Assembly: GCA_027625125.1 (NCBI GenBank)
Contig: JAQBXG010000103.1
Span: forward strand, 1-6,130
Direction of reading: 5' to 3'
Source of the DNA: Pseudomonadota bacterium
GTDB taxonomy: Bacteria; Pseudomonadota; Alphaproteobacteria; UBA2966; CAIVPW01
Length of the DNA stretch: 6,130 bases
A program made the translations under genes and the position numbers. Shown here in pieces: positions 1 to 6,130 of the stretch. The first letter of the stretch is position 1. Every line of letters starts with the position of its first letter. The notes beneath the pieces were generated by a model. That model had not been told where the DNA came from. It was given only the letters and a program-made list of their open reading frames with translations, and did no database searches.

Positions 1-723
1 GCCCGGCGCGCGATCGTCGGACAGATGCATCGCCATCGAATCGTGCAGCGCATCCGCCAGCCGGCGCGCTGCTCGGCCGGTCGATTCGCCACGACGGGCA
101 ATCGAAGGCCGCCAATACTTGGTTGTCCTGACCCCGCTTCCCAAATCCATCTCCAGGATCGACGCGGAGTCCAGCAGCCGGGTATCGCATTCAAATGTGG
201 CCGTTCCGAACAGACGACGAAAGTAAAGAAACTCGAACACCGCGCGCTCATTGACGCGCACCGGCAAGCGGTGACGCCCGCTCGCCAGGTCGCGCAGACT
301 CTGCGAGGCATACAGCACGCCCCGATGTTCGCGATAAAACACCTTCTGCGATGCAAACCTGTCGGTCGCAATCGCCAACGATCGCGCCGCGCGGTCATAC
401 ACCAACACCAGAAACGAACCGTTCAGGCCCCGGACAAACGCCTCGAATGAAGGCGCGGACTCCATCGCGGCGACCACCCGGTGGTCGTCGATGCGTCCGT
501 CCTGAATCGGCCGCCCGCAAATGCCGACGACCCGCTCTCCGCGCACAAACACCCGCACCGGCGGCAACAGGCTGTCCGGTTCCAGATGGAACCAGGGATC
601 GGCGTACACCTCCGACCCGTCGCCGCCACCCAGCCCGCCCGAGGTCGAAAACCGCAACGACATCCGCTGCCCCGGAACCGGCGCCGCATCGGCGCGCGCC
701 CGCGCTCCCGATTGCGCGTTCAC
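1..723 (-). CDS. Asparagine-synthase-like protein, N-terminal 241 residues (3' end beyond window)
   Basis: Family members use ATP to activate a carboxylate and form an amide, usually with ammonia from glutamine. Recognisable segments are the G-S-F-L-V-L-V-Y-D block (residues 102-110), the A-T-D-R-F-A-S-Q-K-V-F-Y block (119-130, matching the family's ARDRFG-KPLYY), A-S-Q-S-L (139-143), and the linker ending in K-Y-W (202-204) that leads into the synthetase domain. The frame leaves the window at M-H-L-S-D-D-R-A-P-G, just where the family's SGGLDS ATP-binding loop is expected. The GTG start at 723 overlaps the upstream TGA (GTGA) and has GGGAG 5 bases ahead. A later ATG at codon 21 is less well placed. 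The N-terminus does not begin Met-Cys-Gly, so the catalytic cysteine of the glutaminase domain is absent and that domain is shortened. Homologues in O-antigen clusters, such as Pseudomonas WbpS, are proposed to amidate sugar acids, and that role is inferred here. A lasso-peptide cyclase is the main alternative, but the neighbours do not support it. Confidence 0.82.
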   Translation of the reverse strand, partial: MNAQSGARARADAAPVPGQRMSLRFSTSGGLGGGDGSEVYADPWFHLEPDSLLPPVRVFVRGERVVGICGRPIQDGRIDDHRVVAAMESAPSFEAFVRGLNGSFLVLVYDRAARSLAIATDRFASQKVFYREHRGVLYASQSLRDLASGRHRLPVRVNERAVFEFLYFRRLFGTATFECDTRLLDSASILEMDLGSGVRTTKYWRPSIARRGESTGRAARRLADALHDSMAMHLSDDRAPG

Positions 724-1658
724 GATTGCTCCCGAACCAGCAACACGGTCCGCACGCCGCCGGTGCGGCAAACCAGATCGATCAGATCGTCATCGTGAAT
801 GTTCTCAAAGATCACCCGCTCCATGAAATCCGTCTCGATCGGCGGCCCACCCCGATATCCCAGCCCCTCAACGATCCCGGTCCCGTCGCGCGACGACGAA
901 CCGATGTACCGCGCATGGTATCCGCATGCGAACAACCGCCGCAGCGGCGCCACCAGATCGTGGTCGGGGCCGTATTTGCGGCGATGGGTCTCGAACAGGA
1001 TCATCGGCGCCATTTCGCCGCGTTCGACCGCGTCCAGCATGCCGTTCAGCACCTCGACCTCATGGCCTTCGACATCCATGCGGATCAGATCGGGCGCGCC
1101 CGAGCCCTCCATCGCCTGCGGCACCGTGCGCATCTCCACGTCGATCACCTCGCCGGTCGGCGATTCCTCGCCATGAAAGCTGTGCAGGTTCGAAAATGCC
1201 GACAGCGCCAATTGCCGCGTCCCCGGCCGGTCCGAAATCGCGCCGTGAAACAGCGAAACATTGCGAACGCCGTTCAGCGCCAGATTGCGCTCCAGCAACG
1301 CGGCGTTCTGTGGCGAAGGCTCGACCGCGACAATGCGGCCGGTCGGGCCGACGCAGCGGTATTCCATCAACGCGTAGTAGCCGACATTCGCGCCGATATC
1401 GAGAACCGTCATGCCGCGCTTCAGCACCGTCTCCAGAATGACGCGATGTTCCTCCTCGCGGCGGCCAAACAACAACAACGTCCGGCAAATTCCGCGGTCG
1501 TCGACATCCAGGATCATCGGCGACGAATGGATTCGCTTGCGCATATACCGCCGGCCCAGCACCCGCCGATACAGATTGATCCAGGCCAGGTAATACGTCG
1601 CCACCGCCAGGCCGAAAACGCCCTTGTGGCGTAGGATATTGCGGGCGCTGGCAATCAA
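720..1658 (-). CDS. FkbM-family SAM-dependent methyltransferase (second copy in the operon)
   Basis: A predicted class I methyltransferase of 312 residues, transferring a methyl group from S-adenosylmethionine, probably to a hydroxyl on a sugar or polysaccharide. Numbering from the TTG start, motif I is V-L-D-I-G-A-N-V-G-Y-Y-A-L (85-97) and the acidic ribose-binding motif is V-E-P-S-P (112-116). The FkbM signature D-L-I-R-M-D-V-E-G-H-E-V-E-V-L-N-G is at 190-206. The frame stays open to an ATG at 1736, which would add 26 Arg-rich residues lying entirely within the preceding gene. TTG at 1658 is preferred because AAGGAG sits 7 bases ahead and the codon overlaps the upstream TGA as TTGA. The residues before motif I include a hydrophobic stretch (about 13-28) that could dock the enzyme at the membrane. 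It is clearly different in sequence from the neighbouring FkbM protein, so this is not a recent duplication. The acceptor cannot be told from sequence. Confidence 0.88.
   Translation of the reverse strand: MIASARNILRHKGVFGLAVATYYLAWINLYRRVLGRRYMRKRIHSSPMILDVDDRGICRTLLLFGRREEEHRVILETVLKRGMTVLDIGANVGYYALMEYRCVGPTGRIVAVEPSPQNAALLERNLALNGVRNVSLFHGAISDRPGTRQLALSAFSNLHSFHGEESPTGEVIDVEMRTVPQAMEGSGAPDLIRMDVEGHEVEVLNGMLDAVERGEMAPMILFETHRRKYGPDHDLVAPLRRLFACGYHARYIGSSSRDGTGIVEGLGYRGGPPIETDFMERVIFENIHDDDLIDLVCRTGGVRTVLLVREQS
729..733 (-). promoter_or_regulatory. Ribosome binding site for the asparagine-synthase-like gene
   Basis: On the minus strand this reads GGGAG, 5 bases upstream of the GTG codon at 723-721. 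It lies inside the end of the preceding methyltransferase gene. It supports the GTG start, and so an N-terminus that lacks Met-Cys-Gly. Confidence 0.65.
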
Positions 1659-2488
1659 TTCATTTCTCCTTTGGGCCTGAGCACATATTCGCTCGCCGCA
1701 AGCTCCTCGACCTCGCCGCCCTGTACGTCGCGGCATTCGTATCCCAGGTCATCGATCAGGCGCGAAAGCGCTCCAGCGTCGTGACCAAGCATTTTCAGTT
1801 CGGCCGGATGCACGCTCAGGATCACGACCGGCCGCGACTCACCGAGCACATTCCGTGCGCCGCGCAACACGCCCAGCTCCGCGCCCTCCACGTCGATCTT
1901 GATCACATCCGGGTGCAGATCGCGGCGCGCGCAAAACCCGTCCAGCGACACCCGGCGGCGGGTGGTTTGGCGAAATCCCCGCTTGTTGGGCCGATCCAGC
2001 ACCGAATTCAGGCCGGAGTCGGTATCGGTCTCATAGAATGTCGCGGCACCGCCATCCTCTTCGCCGACCAGGTCGTCCAACACCTCGATATTGTCGGCCT
2101 TGTTCAGCGCCACGTGGCGGGCAAGCATCTCGCGGTTGAATGCCGCCGGCTCAAAGGCAAAGACCCGGCCGCCTGCGGCCACCGCCCGGCCCATCGGCAG
2201 CGCCACCAGTCCAATATGCGCGCCAACGTCGATCACGCACTTGGCTCCGGCGCATGCATCGATGCAGGCCGCAAATCCGGCGTTGCGACCCCGGCCCCAC
2301 GAACTGTAATCGCTGAACGCGAACCGGGCATCCAGCCGGAACGGCCCATAGGGGCCGATCGGCGTCGAGACCGAAAACCGGAATGGCGCCGCCCGCAGCG
2401 CCCGCCGGTAGGCGCGCCCCAGCCCGGTCCACACCGGCGCCAGGCCGCGCAGCGGCCCGTGGCGCAATTCGCGCAACACCGCGAACAC
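1655..2488 (-). CDS. FkbM-family SAM-dependent methyltransferase (first copy in the operon)
   Basis: A predicted 277-residue SAM-dependent methyltransferase. Motif I is V-I-D-V-G-A-H-I-G-L (85-94), the acidic motif is A-F-E-P-A (111-115), and the FkbM signature D-V-I-K-I-D-V-E-G-A-E-L-G-V-L-R-G is at 194-210. S-V-H-P (225-228) follows the next strand, where this family often has an E-x-H or similar motif. About 40 N-terminal residues rich in Arg and Ala precede the conserved domain. It starts with GTG at 2488, two bases after the TGA of the ABC transporter. Only a poor G-run precedes the start, so translation may depend on ribosomes finishing the transporter. A second in-frame GTG three codons later is possible. 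Enzymes of this family often O-methylate glycans, and the cluster context supports a sugar acceptor, but the exact substrate is unknown. Confidence 0.88.
   Translation of the reverse strand: MFAVLRELRHGPLRGLAPVWTGLGRAYRRALRAAPFRFSVSTPIGPYGPFRLDARFAFSDYSSWGRGRNAGFAACIDACAGAKCVIDVGAHIGLVALPMGRAVAAGGRVFAFEPAAFNREMLARHVALNKADNIEVLDDLVGEEDGGAATFYETDTDSGLNSVLDRPNKRGFRQTTRRRVSLDGFCARRDLHPDVIKIDVEGAELGVLRGARNVLGESRPVVILSVHPAELKMLGHDAGALSRLIDDLGYECRDVQGGEVEELAASEYVLRPKGEMN
1666..1671 (-). promoter_or_regulatory. Strong ribosome binding site that fixes a TTG start
   Basis: The minus strand reads AAGGAG, a close match to the consensus, followed by 7 bases and then TTG at 1658-1656. An ATG at 1663-1661 lies in the frame of the preceding gene (its penultimate codon, then Asn and TGA) and is only 2 bases from the motif, so it is not the start. 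This site is the main reason for choosing TTG over the far upstream ATG at 1736. Confidence 0.75.
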
Positions 2489-2490
2489 CG

Positions 2491-4236
2491 TCAGCCCCCG
2501 ACTCCGGTTGCGGCTTCCTCCGCTCCCAGGGTCAATGCGGCGCCGCCGGAGACATGCACCACAACGTCGGCGATCGACAGCAACGCCCGCTGGTGCGACA
2601 CCGCAAGGATCGTCACGTCACGGGACAGCTCCGTCAGAGTCGCGCAGATCGCCGCCTCGGTGCGCGGGTCCAACGCCGTCGTCGGCTCATCCAGAATCAA
2701 CAACCGCGGCTTGCGAACCAACGCGCGCGCCATCGCGATGCGCTGGCGCTGGCCACCCGACAGCGCCATGCCGCGTTCCCCGGCCACCGCGTGCATCCCG
2801 TCGGGCAACTTCGACACGAAATCCCATGCGCCGGCGGCCCGCAACGCCGCTTCGGCATCGGCCTCGGTCAATGCCGGATCGCCCAGTGTTACGTTGGTCA
2901 GAAGCGAATCGTGAAACAAGAACATCTCCTGCGGCACATATCCGATTTCGTGCCGCCACGACGCAATATCGATATCTTTCAAGTCAACGCCGTCGACCCG
3001 CACCGCGCCGGAATCCGGCGACAGCAATCCGGTCACCAGGTCCGCCATCGTCGTCTTGCCGGACCCCGATGGCCCGTACAGCGTCGTGATCCTGCCGGCC
3101 GGAATCGACACCGAGACGTCGATCAACACAGGCTTGCCGCCCAGCGCGAGCGACACATGATCGAATTCGATCGCCCGGCGAAAGTCCGGGGCGGCGACGC
3201 CGGCCATCGCCTCCCGCTGCGCCGCCGCCGCGTCGATCTTTTCGCGCACACGGCGGTAGTACACCTCCGACGACACAAGCTGCTGGTACCCGGTCTGCAA
3301 CTGCGCGATGCTTACGGCGGTGCGATAGAACAGCAACGCCATCACCAGCACGATCTCGAACGGCACCTGCCAGATCACCAACGCCGCATACAGGCCGGCG
3401 GCAAGGAACATCGCCATCAGCGGCTCGCGCATCCACTGCATGCCATGCTTGGCGGTCACCAGCCGCCGGGCCGAGGCGTTGATATCGGACGCCTCGGATT
3501 CCAGCAACGCAACCACCCGGCCCTGCACCGCCATCGCCTTCAGCGGCTTGATGCCGTTGAGCGCATCGGTCACCTGGCGCAGCAATTCCTGAAACGCGAC
3601 TGACGCGGCGACCGACGCGCGGCGGGTCATGCTGATGAACCGGCCCAAAATGAACATCATCACGACGCCGGCGCCCAGCGAGGCCAGCGCGATCGGCCAC
3701 GAAACGAGCATCGCCAGACCCAGGTAGACCGCGACCTGGATCATCATCGCGACAATCGTATAGGCGCCGGTGAACGCCGCGCCGCCGCGGGTCGCCTCGA
3801 CAGATACCGCATTGCCCAGGTGCCCGACCGGCTGGGTCGTGAAATACGACCACTTTGCCCCCATCACCGCGCGGATCAACGCGAACCGCAGGTCGGTGCT
3901 GACATGGGCGCTGGCGAATCCGATCTGTTGCATCGCCACCATCATCAGGCCGCCCTTCATCGCAAACGCGGCGACCATCAACAACAGCAGCCCGCCCAGG
4001 TGGACCGGCAATCCGACTGACGCCAGCGTTTCGGTGACGACGCGGCCGATCTCCGACTGGCTTCCCCCTGCGTCCTCGACTGCCGTCGCCAGCACCGGAA
4101 ACACCGCCGCCACCCCCAGTCCCTCGGCCAGCCCGGCCACCAGGATGCAGCCGATGATAAAGACGCTGCGCAACGGATAGGTCCGGTACGCTTCGAGGAT
4201 CACCGCATAGCCGGGAATCCACCCCACCGGGTTCAT
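2491..4236 (-). CDS. ABC exporter half-transporter with fused membrane and ATPase domains (MsbA/PglK-like)
   Basis: A 581-residue protein, the usual length for a homodimeric type-IV ABC exporter. The N-terminal half has about six hydrophobic segments (roughly 24-50, 80-103, 155-178, 179-200, 272-290 and 292-310). The C-terminal ATPase domain is complete: Walker A G-P-S-G-S-G-K-T-T (388-396), Q-loop Gln436 in Y-V-P-Q-E, signature L-S-G-G-Q (492-496), Walker B L-L-I-L-D-E-P (512-518) with catalytic Glu517, D-loop A-L-D (521-523) and switch His548. It is therefore predicted to be an active inner-membrane ATPase. In glycan clusters such proteins flip lipid-linked oligosaccharides (PglK) or export polysaccharide or glycolipid, and that cargo is inferred from the neighbours. 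The ATG at 4236 overlaps the preceding TGA (ATGA) and has GGAG 7 bases ahead. No separate Wzm/Wzt pair is visible. Peptide or lipid export cannot be excluded from sequence alone. Confidence 0.93.
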   Translation of the reverse strand: MNPVGWIPGYAVILEAYRTYPLRSVFIIGCILVAGLAEGLGVAAVFPVLATAVEDAGGSQSEIGRVVTETLASVGLPVHLGGLLLLMVAAFAMKGGLMMVAMQQIGFASAHVSTDLRFALIRAVMGAKWSYFTTQPVGHLGNAVSVEATRGGAAFTGAYTIVAMMIQVAVYLGLAMLVSWPIALASLGAGVVMMFILGRFISMTRRASVAASVAFQELLRQVTDALNGIKPLKAMAVQGRVVALLESEASDINASARRLVTAKHGMQWMREPLMAMFLAAGLYAALVIWQVPFEIVLVMALLFYRTAVSIAQLQTGYQQLVSSEVYYRRVREKIDAAAAQREAMAGVAAPDFRRAIEFDHVSLALGGKPVLIDVSVSIPAGRITTLYGPSGSGKTTMADLVTGLLSPDSGAVRVDGVDLKDIDIASWRHEIGYVPQEMFLFHDSLLTNVTLGDPALTEADAEAALRAAGAWDFVSKLPDGMHAVAGERGMALSGGQRQRIAMARALVRKPRLLILDEPTTALDPRTEAAICATLTELSRDVTILAVSHQRALLSIADVVVHVSGGAALTLGAEEAATGVGG

Positions 4237-5003
4237 GTCGCGTCTCCAGCGACGATGCGCGCGTCCCGCTCCAGACTTCGAAGGTATCCCTCGTCCCGCC
4301 GGTGCATCGCATTCATTGTCGCAAGCTCCGGTCGCCGCCTGAGCAATTCCAGAACATCGTCGGTCGAAAACGCCGGGTTCGCCGGGAAAAGCGCGGCGAA
4401 TATCTCGCGCACCAGTTCCAGATCTTCCGGCTCGTCGACGGTCCAGCGCAAACGCGAATGATCCACCGCCGCCGCGAAGTTCTCGGTCCGAAACCGGCCG
4501 CTGCTCTTCAGATACGGCGTCACGTGCTCGCGCTCCGACGGCAGCTTGGCCTCACGCCAGGCCTGTTCCAGTGCCGGATACGCGACGACCTCGGTATCCA
4601 GCCCGTCGGGATACGTAGGCCGCAACGTATTGCTCGTATATTCGAAACCACCCGCGACATGGTGCGCGACAATGGCATCGATCAACTCCGGGTCCGCGAG
4701 CGGGCAGTCGCCGGTCAACCGCACGACATGATCGGGTCCATGGGGCCGCACCGCCGCAACGACCCGGTCCAGCACATCGTCCAGGGAGCCGCGAAAACTT
4801 TCGACCGATCGGTCCGCGCACAGCCGCTCGATCGCGTCGTCCCCCGGTTGCTCGCTGGCGGCGACGATCACCCGGTCCAGATTGCGCGCGCGGCCAAGCC
4901 GCTCCAACTGCCGCGCCAGCATCGGCTCCCCCATCACCGGCGCCAACACCTTCGACGGCAGCCGCGCCGAAGAAACCCGCGCCTGCACGACGGCGATGAT
5001 CAT
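4233..5003 (-). CDS. spsF: SpsF-type cytidylyltransferase (CTP_transf_3 family)
   Basis: A predicted 256-residue nucleotidyltransferase related to CMP-sialic-acid/CMP-KDO synthetases and to Bacillus SpsF. Such enzymes couple a nine-carbon or similar acidic sugar to CMP, making the donor for surface glycan assembly. The nucleotide-binding N-terminus has Q-A-R-V-S-S-A-R-L-P-S-K-V-L (7-20), equivalent to the family's QARMGSTRLPGKVL. R-L-T-G-D-C-P-L-A-D-P-E-L-I-D (95-109) carries the metal-binding aspartate region. Y-P-D-G-L-D-T-E-V (131-139), E-R-E-H-V-T-P-Y-L (157-165) and R-W-T-V-D-E-P-E-D-L (186-195) are typical of SpsF. The ATG at 5003 is chosen over one at 5018 because it forms an ATGA overlap with the reductase gene and gives the family's usual short N-terminus. 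No strong ribosome binding site is seen, which fits coupled translation. The symbol is by family likeness; the sugar substrate is not known. Confidence 0.87.
   Translation of the reverse strand: MIIAVVQARVSSARLPSKVLAPVMGEPMLARQLERLGRARNLDRVIVAASEQPGDDAIERLCADRSVESFRGSLDDVLDRVVAAVRPHGPDHVVRLTGDCPLADPELIDAIVAHHVAGGFEYTSNTLRPTYPDGLDTEVVAYPALEQAWREAKLPSEREHVTPYLKSSGRFRTENFAAAVDHSRLRWTVDEPEDLELVREIFAALFPANPAFSTDDVLELLRRRPELATMNAMHRRDEGYLRSLERDARIVAGDAT
4244..4247 (-). promoter_or_regulatory. Ribosome binding site for the ABC exporter
   Basis: The minus strand reads GGAG (within CTGGAG), 7 bases before the ATG at 4236-4234. It lies inside the end of the cytidylyltransferase gene, and the two genes share ATGA. 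Confidence 0.6.
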
Positions 5004-5896
5004 GCCGCCGCCGGCCATCGGCCCGGATCAATGAATCGCGTGTCTGAAACCGCAAACGGCGCATAGTCGAAATCCACGGATGGCGATTCGAATGCCGCAA
5101 CGATCTCTGCAAACTCCGCCACCGAACCCGCGCCGACGATCAGACAGTCGGCCTCGATCCGGGCGGCGGCGAATTGCACTGCCGCCTCGACCGCGCCCAG
5201 GCCCGCCGCCGTCGCCGCCTCCCGATAGCCGCGCAGCGTCTCTCGGATCGGCTCGAAGTACGGCGGAATCCGCTCGATCGGCAACAGCAACAACCCCTGC
5301 AGAAACACCGACCGCACATGCACCTCGACGCCGTCGCGGCGCAGGCGGGCCAGACGGCCGTTGCCGACCTCGCGTTGGTCCAGCACGTTCGCCGGCAATT
5401 GCACCAGATCGAACGGGAACCGCCCCAGAAACTCGTCGGCTTCGTCGCCGGAATAGACCGATACGCCGATGCGTTCCACCAATCCGTCGTCGCGGCACCG
5501 GCGCATCGCCGCGAACACGTCATCGCCGGCCGGCCCGCGCAGATCGTCGGGGCGGTGCGCCAGCAGTCCGTAGACGCTCGACCGGCGCATCCGCGCCAGC
5601 GAGCGCTCCAGGCCGTCGCGCAGCTTGCGGCCGGCGGCCCGTGCGGCTGACCGACCATCCTCGGGGCAGAGAGCCGGGGTCTTTGTCACGATGCGCCAGT
5701 CGCCGCCGCCCGACTCGCCAAGCGCCACGCCCAGCACCGCCTCGGACTCCCCGTACTCGGCGGCGGTATCCAGCACCGAGACGCCGTGCGCGGCGGCGTG
5801 CGCCAGCATTTCCGCCACGACCGGCGGCGGAACACGGTCGCGGTCGCCGACGCCATAGTCGCGCCCGAACCGCACCGTGCCCAACCCCAGCTTCAT
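5000..5896 (-). CDS. Aldo/keto reductase family oxidoreductase
   Basis: A predicted NAD(P)H-dependent oxidoreductase of 298 residues with the (beta/alpha)8 fold, reducing a carbonyl on a sugar or sugar precursor. The N-terminus L-G-L-G-T-V-R-F-G (3-11) is typical of the family. The catalytic tetrad is complete: Asp43 and Tyr48 in L-D-T-A-A-E-Y-G, Lys72 in V-T-K, and His114 in L-L-A-H. Later conserved blocks are I-G-V-S-V-Y-S (143-149), Q-L-P-A-N-V-L-D-Q-R (166-175), R-S-V-F-L-Q-G-L-L (195-203) and V-G-A-G-S-V-A-E-F (254-262), near the usual cofactor-phosphate site. The ATG at 5896 shares ATGA with the upstream gene, with GGGAG 10 bases ahead. It is directly followed by the SpsF gene, so it probably acts in the same sugar-nucleotide pathway. 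The substrate is inferred only from context. Confidence 0.9.
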   Translation of the reverse strand: MKLGLGTVRFGRDYGVGDRDRVPPPVVAEMLAHAAAHGVSVLDTAAEYGESEAVLGVALGESGGGDWRIVTKTPALCPEDGRSAARAAGRKLRDGLERSLARMRRSSVYGLLAHRPDDLRGPAGDDVFAAMRRCRDDGLVERIGVSVYSGDEADEFLGRFPFDLVQLPANVLDQREVGNGRLARLRRDGVEVHVRSVFLQGLLLLPIERIPPYFEPIRETLRGYREAATAAGLGAVEAAVQFAAARIEADCLIVGAGSVAEFAEIVAAFESPSVDFDYAPFAVSDTRFIDPGRWPAAA

Positions 5897-6130
5897 CGCG
5901 CCGCATCTCCCATCACCAGCGCGCGAAACGCCGATGGATCCGGGGCCGCCAGATCGATCACCGCGTCGGCCAATTCCGCAACGGCAATCCGCGGCAGGTT
6001 GGCGTCGTCATATTCGGCGCGCAACACGCGGCAGCGCCCCGCCAGCATCTCCTCGATCTCGCGTGCCAGCTTCGTGACTCCCAGGTCCAGGAACACCACC
6101 GGCCGATCGGTGCACAGCACCTCCCAAAAC
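5893..6130 (-). CDS. C-terminal 78 residues of an unrecognised protein, possibly glycosyltransferase-like (5' end beyond window)
   Basis: The frame is open to the right edge, so only the end of the protein is present. It begins F-W-E-V-L-C-T-D-R-P-V-V-F-L-D-L-G, then has a charged stretch and ends in G-D-A-A-R. The 'W-E-x-L-C-T-D-R-P-V-V-F' segment resembles the donor-site end of GT-B-fold or CDP-glycerol-transferase-like enzymes found in surface carbohydrate clusters, where a 'T-x-x-E-A-L-x-x-x-x-P-V' pattern recurs. That likeness is weak and no catalytic residue can be checked. A GTG at 6120 could in principle be a start, but the G-rich motif touches it directly, with no spacing, and the frame continues upstream, so a partial gene is much more likely. 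Its TGA overlaps the ATG of the reductase, placing it in the same operon. Confidence 0.7.
   Translation of the reverse strand, partial: FWEVLCTDRPVVFLDLGVTKLAREIEEMLAGRCRVLRAEYDDANLPRIAVAELADAVIDLAAPDPSAFRALVMGDAAR
5907..5911 (-). promoter_or_regulatory. Probable ribosome binding site for the aldo/keto reductase
   Basis: The minus strand reads GGGAG, 10 bases before the ATG at 5896-5894. The spacing is a little long but acceptable. The site lies within the end of the upstream gene. Confidence 0.5.

Noticed and set aside
1..723. Lasso-peptide biosynthesis (asparagine-synthase-like cyclase plus ABC exporter)
   Set aside because: Lasso clusters need a small precursor gene and a B-type protease, and neither is seen. 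The intervening genes are methyltransferases and sugar-activation enzymes. It remains a minor alternative because the synthetase half is outside the window.
351..1634. A 427-codon open frame on the plus strand, rich in Arg, His, Pro and Gln
   Set aside because: It lies antisense to the methyltransferase and asparagine-synthase-like genes, and its composition is what reverse-reading GC-rich codons produces. It has no recognisable motif. The minus-strand genes carry clear family signatures.
2255..2266. A perfect 12-base palindrome, TGCATCGATGCA
   Set aside because: It lies within the FkbM coding region and encodes part of A-C-I-D-A-C. It appears once, with no partner site, promoter or repeat nearby, so chance is the simplest reading.
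1781..3603. Two further long plus-strand open frames (377 and 406 codons)
   Set aside because: They are antisense to the methyltransferase and ABC exporter and have the same low-complexity Arg/His/Gln/Pro make-up with no conserved domain. They are codon-bias shadows.
2984..4312. A 442-codon minus-strand open frame overlapping the ABC exporter in another frame
   Set aside because: It is Gly/Arg/Asp-rich and has no domain. The exporter frame has every expected ATPase motif and membrane segment.
6118..6120. A GTG start for a separate small protein at the right edge
   Set aside because: The G-rich motif directly abuts the GTG with no spacing, and the frame stays open through the window edge. 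It is better explained as the end of a longer gene.

Overview
The window is one uninterrupted block of seven genes, all on the minus strand, so transcription runs from the right edge to the left. Five genes are complete and one is cut at each edge. The DNA is GC-rich (roughly mid-60s percent by eye) with strong G/C preference at third codon positions. Long open frames on the opposite strand are shadows of that bias. Together with the protein families, this fits a proteobacterium, most likely an alphaproteobacterium. That placement is an inference from composition and gene style, because no taxonomic marker is present.

Layout in transcription order, right to left: (1) the last 78 residues of an unrecognised, possibly glycosyltransferase-like protein (6130-5893); (2) an aldo/keto reductase with a complete catalytic tetrad (5896-5000); (3) an SpsF-type cytidylyltransferase (5003-4233); (4) a fused membrane/ATPase ABC exporter half-transporter (4236-2491); (5) an FkbM-family methyltransferase (2488-1655); (6) a second, different FkbM-family methyltransferase (1658-720); (7) the first 241 residues of an asparagine-synthase-like protein whose glutaminase part is degenerate (723-1). 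Five of the six junctions are 4-base start/stop overlaps (ATGA, TTGA or GTGA) and the sixth is a 2-base gap. The set therefore looks like a translationally coupled operon segment whose promoter and terminator lie outside the window.

The families point to synthesis and export of a surface glycan (O-antigen, capsule, exopolysaccharide or a glycan for protein glycosylation). The reductase and SpsF would prepare and CMP-activate an acidic or unusual sugar. The ABC protein would move a lipid-linked or finished product across the inner membrane. The two FkbM enzymes would add O-methyl groups. The asparagine-synthase-like protein could amidate a carboxyl group on a sugar. The pathway reading is inference; the family assignments rest on visible motifs. 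No RNA gene, mobile element, CRISPR array or intergenic stretch longer than 2 bases was found.
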